DNA of 64,000 nt. Origin: Tetragonia tetragonoides (lineage: Eukaryota > Streptophyta > Magnoliopsida > Caryophyllales > Aizoaceae). Below the pieces are notes generated by a model, which worked only from the letters and a program-made list of their open reading frames with translations, had not been told where the DNA came from and did not search any database. Made by a program: the position numbers and the translations under genes. The DNA lies in the NCBI GenBank assembly GCA_038025085.1, contig CM076141.1:14200001-14264000 (forward strand). The letters are read 5' to 3'. Positions 46,742 to 57,935 of the stretch are shown here, piece after piece (the stretch's first letter is position 1; every line of letters starts with the position of its first letter).

Positions 46742-47118
46742 CTTGCAACCAAAGAAAAATTCAGCACGTTAATCATGAGAATAATCTCCTTTCAGGCTGC
46801 GACCAAACGATAAATGAGAAAAGAACTGAGCAAATAACAATCTGGGTGGATAAATTATTTGTTCACAATCCGTAGTTCGATTGTTGCGCACTCCAGTTGA
46901 GGTGATAATTCTTAAAATAAATAAATTGGCCCATAACTATGAATAAGCAAGGAGGACAAAGAGAGTCTTACAAAATCAACTCTGATGGTACATTCGTACT
47001 CCTGTAGCTGTCAACATACGAATCATACTGAGAATTCAAAGCAATATATCGTAAATAAAAAAAGTTTAAATAATAAGATGAAGACTTTAATGCTATAGCC
47101 TCGCCGAATGAGGAGGGG

Positions 47119-49945
47119 GGGGGGGGCTAATAATGCAGGCTGACGTTGTGAGAGATTTGCGAACTGGATCAATGATATGCAGCTTATTGACTTAGGGTTT
47201 TCTGGCCCGAAGTTTACATGATCTCGAGGTAACGATGAGAGGACCATGATATGGGAGATACTTGATAGAGCTTTATGTAACTCATATTGGAGAAGTATGT
47301 TTCCAGAAGCGACGGTGCGCCACCTCCCTGCGGTTCAGTCTGATCATTGCCCCCTACTGATTAATACTCGTGGCGGTTTACCTACTGAGCGGTCTCTTCG
47401 GCCCTCCCTCTTTCAGGCAGCGTGGAGTACCCATGATGATTTTATTGGAATTTTTAAAGAAGCATGGCAAGGACGCTCCCCAGTACTGATGGCCTTAAGC
47501 AGGTTACTGATGCGCTGAATGCTTAAAACAAATAACACTTTGGGAATATTTTCCATCGGAAGAAGCGTTTATGGGCTCGCCTTGATGGGATACAAAAGCG
47601 CCTGGCTATACCTGTACGTTTGGAGCCCGGACTGCTCAAGCTTGAACGTCAACTACATCAGGAATTACAAGAAGTACTTGAACAAGAAGAAATTATGGCC
47701 TTTCAAAAAGCAAGGTATGAAAGGATATGCTTTGGAGATAGAATTACCTTGTTCTTTCATACTGTGACTCTTATCCGCAGGCGCAAAAATAGGGTGGAAG
47801 GCTTGCTTGATGACAACGGGAATTGGGATTGGGATCCGTAGAAGTTAAAAGACATGGCAATTGATTTTTCACAACGCCTCTATACTGATGACTGTGAAGA
47901 TTACTTCATCTTACCCACGGGTTACTTCCCAATAGTGACCCAAGATCTTCTGAGAGTTATCTTTTCACAGGTTACAAGACAGGAGATTAAGGACGCCCTA
48001 TTTGAGATGGGCCCGTTTAAAGCCCCCGGGGCCGATGGCCTTCACGCCATGTTTTTCCAACAAACATGGGATATAGTGGGGGACTCATCTGTAATTTTGC
48101 AACGGAACTTTTCAGGTGGCAAGCTATACCTGAAGGATTGAATGATACTCTGCTTGTTTTGATTCCGAAATCCCTCACCCAGAGCGTTTGACCCAGCTGC
48201 GGCCTATTGCATTATGTAATATTCTGTACAAGGTGTTAACAAAGGTTATTGCTAATCGAATCAAGTCAATCCTTCCTGTCCTAGTTGGTCCTACCAGTCC
48301 AGCTTCATCCCCGGGCGCCAAATATCAGATAATAGTGATTGTGCATGGGGTTATTTATTCTATGAAAAAACGAGCGGATGGTGTTGGATGGATGGCCATT
48401 AAAATCGATTTGGAGAAAGCTTATGATCGATTGAGATGACGATTTATTCATGAAACGCTCCTCGAGCTGCTCTTCCCGTTGCCATTTGCAGCGTCAATTA
48501 TGGCCTGTACTGAATCAGCTCAAATGCAGATCTTGTAAAATAATGGGGAACAAACAGTGGTGTTCTCTCCATTGCGAGGGATTCTCCAAGGCGATCCTTT
48601 TATATATTTGTTCTCTGTATGGAATGGTTAGCTGATCATAGAATTGAAATGGAGGTTGCGGAGGGTAGTTGGAAGCATGTTAAAATCTGTCGCAGGGCGC
48701 CGTCACTTAGCCATCTTTTGTTTGCCGATGATTTAATTTTATTTGCAGAGATTTTCTTGGGCCAGGTTGACACTATACAGGGTTGTCTTCATGACTTCTG
48801 CTTGTCTTCAGGTCAAAAGGTGAATAATTCTAAGTCTGCAATTTATTTTTCGAAGAATGTTGACAACGGGCTGCAGCAGGAGACTAGTGATGGTTTTCAA
48901 ATTGGCATTACTGATAACCTGGGGAATTATCTTGGAGTCCCAGTTATACATAATCGTGTATGAAGCCAAACTTATAAACATGTGGTTGATAAAGTCAATA
49001 AGCGTCATGGAAGGCAAGGCAAGGCAACTTTCCTTTGCAGAACGGCTTACTTTAGTCAAGTCTGTGACGTCTACTATTCCGTTCTATGTAATGCAAACTG
49101 CGCATCTCCCTGCTTCTACTTGCTCAGTCTGCCCTTGATAAAAAGAACCGTGATTTTTTTGTGGGGAGATACAGAAGAAAAACGGAAGATTCATTTGGTC
49201 AACTGGGACCAAGTTTGTCGCCCAAAAGCAGTTGGGGGTCTGGGTATTCGTTCAGCACGTCAAGCTAACGTTTCTCTCTTATCAAATATGGGGTGGCGTC
49301 TACTCAAGGAGCCACCATCCCTGTGGCCGCGCGTTCTCAAAGCAAAGAATGGGGGCAATTGCACTGGGACGAGTATATTTAGAGCAGGATCAGGTTTGTC
49401 TAATTTGTGTTGGGGGGGGGGGGGGGGTCTGAATAAATGTACCTCGATTCTGAACCAGGGCACTGGTTGGAATGTGTCAAATGGTCGTAGTATTCGGTTT
49501 TGGCTCGATAGCTGGCTGCGACCTGAACCTTGATTGATCAAGCTACATGTGAAATCCCAGAAGAAAACTGTAGCAGTGCTGACCTGCGGGAAGACGGCCA
49601 AGATTGGAAATGGGAAGAGGTGAGTGATAGAGTGCCTGCAATCACTCTCCTGAAACTAGCTGCAGTATGTGTCCTAAAGGATGCTATTGAAGAGGACACT
49701 TATGACTTGGCTACGAAATCCGTCAGGGTGCTTCTCCATATCCTCTGCTTATGAACTGATTCGACCCAAGGAAAAAGATGTTATTGACCGCGGTATGGAA
49801 GGCGATTTGGTCTACTTAGTGCCCGGAGCGGTGTCGTACGTTTGCGTGGATCATGACCCATGATCGTATTCTTACAAACTTGGTGCGTTGGAAACGTCGA
49901 ATGGCGCCCTCCTCCACCTGAGTATTGTGGGCATCAGTGTATTCC
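47119..49945 (+). mobile_element. L1-type LINE, 5'-truncated and broken
   Basis: The left edge is a G run at 47116-47127, followed by the end of an endonuclease domain: INDMQLIDLGFSGPKFT, then the catalytic-type QSDHCPL. The RT domain starts near 47990 (FKAPGADGLHAMFFQQTW), with RPIALCNILYKVLTKVIANR near 48200, IDLEKAYDR near 48405 and the catalytic FADDLILF at about 48721. A zinc-binding-region remnant (RILTNLVRWKRRMAP) lies near 49862-49910. Many frameshifts and stops mean it is inactive. No poly(A) tail or target duplication was found, so its 3' end is also missing or decayed. Confidence 0.88.
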
Positions 49946-51284
49946 GTTTGACCAAATTGGTAACTTGCTCCAACAAGTTCGTGAGATATCTACGGCTATG
50001 GACCAAGACCTTACCCAAGTGAAGGATTCTCCAAATAAAGCTTTAATTTTCGTGGGGAAAGCAGAAAATTAAGATGTAGTAAGAAAAATTAAGATCATAA
50101 TTGCAAAAATCCCTAAATATCTAGCTAAGTATAAAACCCTGACACCCTGTGCTCAATTGAAATTCAATATAAGAGGGCAAGCGAAATTATTAGAGGGAGA
50201 GAGGAGGAGTTAGAAGTAGAACTCATTGCTGATTGCTCTTAATAATAGAAAGCAAAACATCACATTATTAGCTTCTTAATTGCCAAATTTAAACAATTTA
50301 AATCAACAAATAAGAGAAATCAATTTAAGTTAAATTCTGAAATAAATAAATAAATAAACCCTAACCTGCGGTTTCTGGCAAGAAAGAGAAGAAATCCCTA
50401 ATCAAAATTGTCCTAATTGACCCCTTTCTGGATGATAGTGATGAATCTGATGATGGCGGTGCTAATTCTGCTGCAAAATTAGAGAATTGGTGAGTGAGAG
50501 AATAAGAAGACAAAGATGAATGAGAGAGAAAGAGGGGGGCTTACCCGGTAGTCCGGTCACCGGTAATGGCCATAGAACAGAAATATGACATCCATGGAGG
50601 TGAACGGGAATCGGAAAATAGCTAGGCGGGGGATCGGGAATTTCATACAGTCTTTACCGACAGATAATCGTGTCGGTTAACAGGCTATTACCGACGGAAA
50701 TAATTGTTGTGTCGCAATTTCTTCCGAGCTCACAATTAATATCAAAAACTGTGCAAATAAATACCTGTTACCGACACGAAATATTACAGCGCTTTATTTT
50801 TTGGGTAGGAGTCTCTCCTCAAAAAGTATATTTCTGAACTCAACATCACTAAACTAGACTGAACATCATGAAATTACCTAATTGACACTTGAACTAAACT
50901 GATCGTGTAAGCTCTAACAAACGCATCCATATATTACATCCACAAGTGTACCCTGATATTATAAAGTCTGTCTATATTAATAAACAACTAAATACATGAA
51001 TTAGTAAATAAAATAGGAAAAACTTATGTTAAAATTATAAGAAAAGAAGGCTCAAGTTAATAATTATCGAGTTACTACTTTATGTTCGAACTCTCGTATT
51101 CTTTAGCAAATATATCGACTAACTGAAAAATCAACACCGCGCAAACATTAGTCCCGTAAAATAATTTAAGAAAAGTTTAACACTTAATTGGTCATACCAG
51201 TGCTCAATCTTTGCAATTATGAGTCATAAACTCATAATATACATCCCAAAACTTTCAACCAAAAGACTTGCAAACAAAAAAATA
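49946..51284. other. Unique DNA beyond the LINE
   Basis: A short frame ending 50072 (LLQQVREISTAMDQD) looks coding-like but is too short to assign. From 50640 to 50790 there are several GACGG / GTGTCGGT / CCGACAC words (taccgacagataatcgtgtc) that form local inverted repeats. They resemble subterminal motifs of CACTA transposons, but no CACTA terminus is present. Confidence 0.4.
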
Positions 51285-51286
51285 TA

Positions 51287-51555
51287 CTCCCTCCGTTCCG
51301 TTCAAACGCTCCCATTTGCTTTTGGCACAAAAAACAAGGAAAACTTATTTTGTCATCTACTTTCCCCATATACCCTCAACATTAACATGGGTGGAGAGAG
51401 ACTTGAGGAGAGAGAAAGAAGAGGGTGGGGCTTGGGTTTTAATGGGGGTAATATTGTAAATGACTAGTAAATTCCTTACCAACTAAAAAAATGAGAGTGT
51501 TTGTATGAAACATCCATTTTAGACAAATGGGAGCGTTTGAACGGAACGGAGGTAG
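51287..51555. mobile_element. Stowaway-type MITE, 269 bp
   Basis: Start CTCCCTCCGTTCCGTTCAAA and end GTTTGAACGGAACGGAGGTAG are terminal inverted repeats extending into the CGCTCCCATTTG block, flanked by TA at 51285-51286 and 51556-51557. Confidence 0.92.
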
Positions 51556-51816
51556 TACTTATTCGGCCCTCGTAAATGTCAATGTGGCCTTGTTGAATGA
51601 TTCAATAATTTCAAAACATGTGTACAAGATTACAAATTTTAAAATTATAGATTACAATTTTCAAGTTAATGCTAAATGTCCCCTAAAAAAAAAGTAATAT
51701 TAAATGAATTATTAATTATTGTACATCATTGGCTAGACACAAAAACTTGTATGAGACCGTCTCATGCTAGGACGGAGTTACTTATTAAGAATAAGAATGA
51801 CTTTTTGACCCTTAGG

Positions 51817-51938
51817 GTGCGTTCTTTAGAGCTTCTCTGGTCAGTTCAGTTCAGTTTAGTTCACACATAAGTACGGCTCGGTTCAGTATTGTTCAATTCA
51901 GTTCAGTGATGTTCAATTCATTTCAGTTCAGTGATGTT
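51817..51938. repeat. TTCAGT-rich repeat, left part of a split element
   Basis: The head TTAGGGTGCGTTCTTT matches 10382. It is followed by TTCAGT/TTCAAT words. The same text resumes at 63973 to the window end, so everything between is inserted. Confidence 0.65.
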
Positions 51939-52200
<262 letters not shown>

Positions 52201-52202
52201 TT

Positions 52203-52491
52203 AATTTTTTTTTTTTTTTTTTTTGGCAATTAACTCATTGTATTAATCATCAGATAAGCGTTTTTACAACCCAGATCCAGTATGACACAAGATCTCTCAA
52301 AAAAAAATAACCTCAACTTACAAGCAAGACCATCCCTATAGAGAAACCGCTCATATGCAGAAAGACGCACCTTCTAGGAAGGGTCTCCTTTCTGCACACA
52401 AACGTCTCAGGGAAACAAGATACACTCCAACAAAGATAAACCAAGTTACAGGATTACAGATTCCCTAGATAATCACATAATTTCATGTTAA
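52203..52491 (-). mobile_element. LINE 3' end with poly(A), left half
   Basis: On the minus strand this is a 3' untranslated region ending in a poly(A) tail (T run at 52203-52224). Its coding part continues at 63253-63790 on the other side of the inserted LTR element. Confidence 0.75.
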
Positions 52492-52496
52492 CTTGT

Positions 52497-52913
52497 TGTA
52501 ATATTCCGTAATTTTTATTCATTTTAGAATAATAATTACTTAAAAAGAAAATGCAATTTCGTATTTAAAATAATTAATTGAGCTCATAAATGTTTTTGAG
52601 TGCCTAATTAATGTGGGTTTTGTGTTTTGGACCTAATTAAATTAATTAGGCCAAAATAAAAGAAGAAAATTGGGCTTCATTAATTCGGATTGGTCGAAAA
52701 TATTAAGACCCAATTAGGGAGATTATTTCGGCCAAGAGCCGAAAATATGGGGCAAATAAATCAGTATTTATTTTCAAAATTTGGTTTCCTAAAATCTTGG
52801 TTAGTGGAGGAAATTTAGGAGAGTTTTTAGGAAAGAATAAGTTGAGTTAAGGAAGGAGTGTATTTGGGCTCCTAAATACACTCACTTCCAAACTTAACTG
52901 ACTCTTACCAAAT

Positions 52914-52950
<37 letters not shown>

Positions 52951-55339
52951 GCTTCTCTCTCTTCACCCTCACACGACCGAAATTCCAAGAGCAAAAAGAA
53001 GGAGGAAGTTCATCACTTTTCACAATCCATCTTGCTCAGTTTTAATCCTTTGAATTTCCAAGTAAGTGTTCTAAATTTTTTTCCTTTGATTATTAAAAGC
53101 TTTTAGATTCAATTCAAATTTGAGTTTATGAACCCTAGTTTTGTATGAGTAAACCCTAATTTAGTTTTGCCTAGCGTTTGCTAGATTCTACTAATTTTGC
53201 ATAATAGGATCATGATTAGGGTTTGGTTTATTGTTTTGTTGAATTGAATCAAGGTTTGAATGAAAAAAGGTTAGATCTTTGTAATTTAATTAAATCTGGA
53301 AATTTATTAATTGTGGATTTAATTAGATTAGGGTTTGTTAAATTTGTTAACAAAAAAAAAAAGAGAAAGAGAACCGTGTGGCACAGCTGTGTCGTGCGCA
53401 GCACACGGCGGCGTCGTGCGCAGCCGCTGTGCGGCTGTCGCCGGCGGCCAGCCACCAGCGGGCCTGCTGATGGTGGGGCCCGCTGGTGGTGGTTGATGGT
53501 GATTGTGTTTTGGTGTTGACTTGTTTTAGAGTTTTGGAAAGTTTCCTAATTTGGTTTATGTAAATTTGTTTTGCAAACTTTGAGCATGCATGAGTCACTG
53601 AAATTTCCAGCAACTTAATTAATTAAATTAAGGGTACCAAATCATCTTTAAAGTTTAATAAAGTGATTTAGAAGTTAAGGTATTGACTATTGTTACATTG
53701 TGGATTTGTTAGGACCCGTTGACCGCGCTTGAAACGTAAGGAGCTTACGTTATTGATTGTCGTGTTTGCCTTACTATAAAGGTAATTCATGTCTCTATGA
53801 ATTATGTAATCTCTTTGTCATAATTCATACCATTTGGGATTTGTATTCATTTGTCTAGTATTGAATTAGGAATGTGAATTCATATTTGGACTTGTGAATA
53901 TTTGAAAAGGGATAATTGATGTTTATTTTCTTGTGATAATTCGTATAGAATTATATGTTAGTGAATGAATGTAAAATGTTGGAAATTTACTTGTGTAGCA
54001 ATGTCTACTTGGTTAATATTCATGTGAGGAGATGCATGTTTTATTATTGGTTATTGAACGAAAATTATGTTAATAATTGTTCAATTGGATATAGCTCGGA
54101 ATTGATATTTTTGTATCATGTTGGTAGGCATGTGGATTCATGTTAGAAGCATGTTACTTCAATAATTTGAAATGAACTTTGACTATTGAATTAGGTGGTT
54201 TGAAATGAGGCCTAGATGTCATTCATGTAAAATGTCATCGGAAATTGTAACCATATTGTGTTACTTGAGTGCCAAGATTATGTGTATTACTTGTTATGTG
54301 ATCACCATATTAAATTGAATTGAGAGTTAAGACTTCTTTGGTAATGGATCCACCAAAGGAGGCGAATAGGAATTTGTCATTTGGTATGTTGAGTGGTTTC
54401 ATTGGTTATGGCCTCAATGTATTTAGTTAAAGCTTGTATCCATACAAAGAGCAATTGGGCAAGTGAAGTTTTGTGGATGAAACTGTTCTTCTTGTAAACC
54501 TAAGGATTGAGAGAGGGTATGCATACTTAGGAACATCTAGAAGTACTTCGGGAGTCATCTATACTCCGGAACGGTTGATCCCTCTTTTGCCACTGTGCAC
54601 GGGACTAAGATCCTATTGAATCGACTGCGGTTGGTTTGACAATTCATGCGATTCTCTTCTCTCTAATGAACTTGGCTAATGGATAATAATAAATACTGAG
54701 ATTTATTATTTGGTGATTTTGCGTGTCTTTATTTTTAGAGCATGTTGTCTTTATTCTTAAAGCATGATTATCATTGAACTAAGCATGTTGGCTTAACTTG
54801 GAGATTGAAATGGATGACGTGGTTATGAATTACTCAGCGTAGCTGATTGGTTGTTTTTTATTTTACTTGTGTTTGTTGTCCATTTCACTTCAATGGTGGA
54901 CCTATGATAAACCTATATGGAATTCGTCTATATGGGAAAGTAGATTGACAAGATTTGTAGCTCAAGGAGTAGAGCTAGTGAGAAGGCGACAAAAGAAGAT
55001 TGTAAATCTTCTAAAAACGTTTATTTTATTGTTTAGTTTGGAACTTCTTTTACTATTGGGATTTTATATTGTAATGAGAATTAATTCTCTTGCATGAGAA
55101 TTAATAAGTTTAATATTTCTATTTTATTTGGATTATTTGTTTTAAGTTAGTTGGAAAAGATAGTTAATATATAATTATCTAGTATGTATGTTTGGGATAT
55201 GTAGCATTTGGTTTCTTTCTAGCCTTGTATTTAATATGGACATTAAATACGGCGGTAACGCTTCGAATTTCCAGTGTTTTTTCGCTGCAACTCGTGATTT
55301 TAAATGGTTTTAAATTAGACGGAAATTCGGGGTGTTACA
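52497..55339 (+). repeat. 5' LTR, 2843 bp
   Basis: Differs from the 3' LTR by scattered substitutions, the length of the A run near 52917-52949 and a reshuffled GC-rich CAGCCG/GTGCGC block at 53375-53480. A strong splice-donor-like AA/GTAAGTG lies at 53060-53067 and is conserved in the other LTR. Small open frames inside are not genes. Confidence 0.95.
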
Positions 55340-55342
55340 AGT

Positions 55343-55354
55343 TGGTATCAGAGC
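55343..55354 (+). other. Primer binding site, tRNA-iMet
   Basis: TGGTATCAGAGC lies three bases after the 5' LTR. Confidence 0.93.
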
Positions 55355-55566
55355 GTATGTTACTGTCCCTAATACACGCTTTGATTGTAAAGTATGTCAT
55401 TAAGACATATTCTTAGGTCAAAAATTTAAATAGACTTAAGTTATGTGAATAAAAGCTTTATAAGCCGAAATGAATTGATTGGTTATTTTTACTTGTTTTG
55501 GTATTATTTGAAGTACTCGAGTGAAGTACTCGAGTGAAGTACTAACGTGTTGTTTCTCGCTTGCAG

Positions 55567-56201
55567 ATGGTAAAGCTTGAACGACCTCTGACACGTATGG
55601 ATTCGGCGATCTTAGATATGATGGAGGCCGTCTAGAGGAGTACTTTGACCTTGTTCGTGAGGTATTCGAGCGATACAACGAACACTATGGCGTCCACTCC
55701 ACTACACGCTCAGAGAGGATGAAGGCCTTTCACTTCATCAACAGCTTCATCTATGCGTCGCTCAAGTGGTATCGATTCCACGAAGAGTGGCGAATGGACT
55801 GGGATATGCGCATTGATAGGGAATACCCTTACGAGGAGATTTTGGAGTCCTTGATGACGAAGGCGTATGCATGGGATCGAGACCACCCAGATATATTGCG
55901 AGACCCCTATGATGTGTACGTAGAGAACGCTGAAGGGTACGATCTACTACCACAGATGGACGACCAGATGACTCCAGAGGAGCATGTACCTGCTGTTCCT
56001 GAGGTTCCTGCAAGGCCACCTAGGCCTAGCGCTGTGAGAGACTGGCCCGTAGGTCTGAACGGCGAGCCCAAGGAGCCAAGGACCCCTACTGAGGAAGAGG
56101 AGGATCCAGAAGAAGAGGAACCCATGGAGGAGGAAGAGGAGGACGAGGTCATAGTGACATATGTGTGTCGCTACCCTTTGAGCAACCGTGCAAGAGCGTG
56201 A
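55567..56201 (+). CDS. Extra ORF between primer site and gag
   Basis: One frame is open from 55581 to the stop at 56199-56201 (about 206 codons). An ATG at 55567 is in the neighbouring frame, so either a one-base shift near 55600-55630 or a later start (55719, 160 residues) applies. The protein has an N-terminal aromatic-rich part (KAFHFINSFIYASLKWYRFH), then YEEILESLMTKAYAWDRDHP, a Pro-rich linker and a strongly acidic tail from about 56090 (runs of Glu). It shows no zinc knuckle, protease or polymerase motif. Additional ORFs of unknown role are known in some plant Ty3/gypsy elements. I do not recognise this one. Confidence 0.65.
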
Positions 56202-56709
56202 TTCTTAGTTTTATCAAGTTTTGATGGAGTAAACTATTTGAGACCTTATTTGGGCCTGTGAGCCAATTGTTTTTGACATTATTTTTAGAATGTTATTGTT
56301 TTTACCTTATTCATACTATTGAGGCTTGGTGTGACAAGTCCTCATTTTTGGGAACAAATACTATGATTATTTGATTTATGAGGTTATTTTTGCAAGAAAT
56401 GTGTTATTTACTTGCTATTTGGAGCATGAGTATTGTGAAAGCGCCTATGAAAAAGGCATGGATGTTTCATTTTGATTGTTATTTGTTTAATTTTATGAGA
56501 AAGAACAAAGTCAATTGAAACTTGAGCTTCCTAGTACGCAAGAGTGTGATAAGGCCATGCTTGAACGCAATAAGAGCCTAGAGCCCTAGTTGGCTATGGA
56601 ACATATATATGAGTCAAGTGTATATGTTAGTTGTGAGTATCGCACTTGAGTGTGATATGGGTAGCTAATACCCTTTTCTTTTGCTTTTGTTGATCCTTTA
56701 GGTCGCTAG
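56202..56709 (+). other. Spacer between extra ORF and gag
   Basis: About 500 bp of T-rich, intron-like text, ending in the acceptor-like tract before gag. Confidence 0.6.
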
Positions 56710-57783
56710 ATGCCACCTAGAAGAAATAGACAAAGAATTGAAGATTCGAATAGCTCGATGGGAGATAATAACAATGGAGGTGTCGGGAATGGGGAACAAA
56801 TGGCGCAAGCCTTATTAGCGCAACTTGCTCAGTCGCAGCAAGCTTTGGCGCAGTCCAATGCATTCATCGCACAGATGATGCAAAGGAAGGACACTAGGGT
56901 TACTGGGGTTGACGACTTCGCCGCCGTATCCAAGAAGATTAAAGGCATAACCCACCTAGTTTTGAGGGGCACGAGGACCCTGTGCTTCTTGACGACTGGA
57001 CGCGTGATTTGGAGAAGATCTTCGCGATAACGGGGTGTCCAGAGGAACTCAAGGTAGATAGTGTTATCTATCTGTTCCGAAAGAAGGCTGATTGTTGGTG
57101 GACAAAAAATGGTACCTCAATTAGAGCTCGACCGGGTTTTAATTGGAAAATGTTCAAAACGGTTCTTCGAGAAGAATTCTGCCCCGAATATCTCCAGGAC
57201 CAGAAATATAACGAGTTCTTGAACCTTATCCAAGGAAGGATGACTGTTCAGGAATATGCTGAAAAGTTTGATGACTTTGCTCGTTTTGCTGGAGATTTAG
57301 TCTCTACAGAAGAGCAAAGGGCCCGTAGATTCTAGAATGGGTTGTACTGGACCATTCGCGTGTCTTTTGGAGGTTTTAAGTGTCAAACTGTGCAAGAAGC
57401 TTACAATCGTGCTGCGAATCAAGCTGCGATTTACAAGTAACAAGAGGAGGTGAGTGAGAAGAAGAGAAAGTTTGATGACCATCAGGGTAGTGGTGGTGAG
57501 AAGAAGAAAAAGTTCCGGGGAGGGAACAACAACAACAACAACAACAACAACAAGGGGAATAACCGCAATGAGGGTGGGAATTCCAAGAATGGGAATGGTA
57601 AGAATGGCAATGGAAATGGCCATAAGAATAATGGGGGTTGGAAGGGCAAACCCTACATTTGCAAGAGATGCAACAAGAATCACCCAGGGGTTGATTGTGC
57701 TGGAAATAAGGTTAGATGTTTCAATTGCCAAGAGTTGGGGCATTGATCATTTGAATGTCCTAAGAAGGACAATATTGAGGATT
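56710..57783 (+). pseudogene. gag of the chromovirus, interrupted
   Basis: The ATG at 56710 (MPPRRNRQRIED) opens a Gln/Ala-rich N terminus. A frameshift near 56960 leads to the capsid-like part with WTRDLEKIFAITGCPEELK and QGRMTVQEYAEKFDDFARFA. In-frame stops occur at 57333 and 57438. A basic Asn/Gly/Lys-rich linker is followed by a zinc knuckle starting CFNCQELGH at about 57718; a stop at 57744 falls inside the knuckle, before its last Cys. The protein would form virus-like particles in intact relatives. Confidence 0.88.
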
Positions 57784-57935
57784 AGACATCATTTTGATGT
57801 TGCTGGCGAACAAACAATTGGAGAAAGGATGTGAGGGTTATTTGTGTCACATTCTAGATGTGAGTGGACTAGATTGGGAGATCTCGAAGATCGAGGCGAG
57901 TTAGAAGGATCTACAGAGCAAGAAGATGTATTTTT

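Larger units (their letters stand above)
53061..56701 (+). promoter_or_regulatory. Predicted leader splice donor and two acceptors
   Basis: Donor GTAAGTG at 53062. Acceptor 1 has a perfect branch-site-like TACTAAC, then gtgttgtttctcgcttgcag ending at 55566, directly before an ATG. Acceptor 2 has a pyrimidine-rich tract ending tgatcctttag at 56701, nine bases before the gag ATG. Removal of either intron would delete the primer site (55343-55354) from the RNA. No transcript evidence is available; this is inferred from splice-signal quality. Confidence 0.45.

Noticed and set aside
50640..50790. CACTA transposon subterminal motifs (CCGACGG/GTGTCGGT)
   Set aside because: No CACTA terminal sequence or transposase text nearby, so only noted as similar words.
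53223..53519. 98-residue ORF in the LTR with Arg/Gly/Cys-rich end (also 61099-61416)
   Set aside because: It is in both LTRs but its GC-rich part differs by rearrangements that change the frame content, and it lies in the predicted intron; no sign of protein conservation.
54867..55097. 76-residue ORF in the LTR (also 62776-63012)
   Set aside because: The two LTR copies end differently and no motif is present; probably chance.
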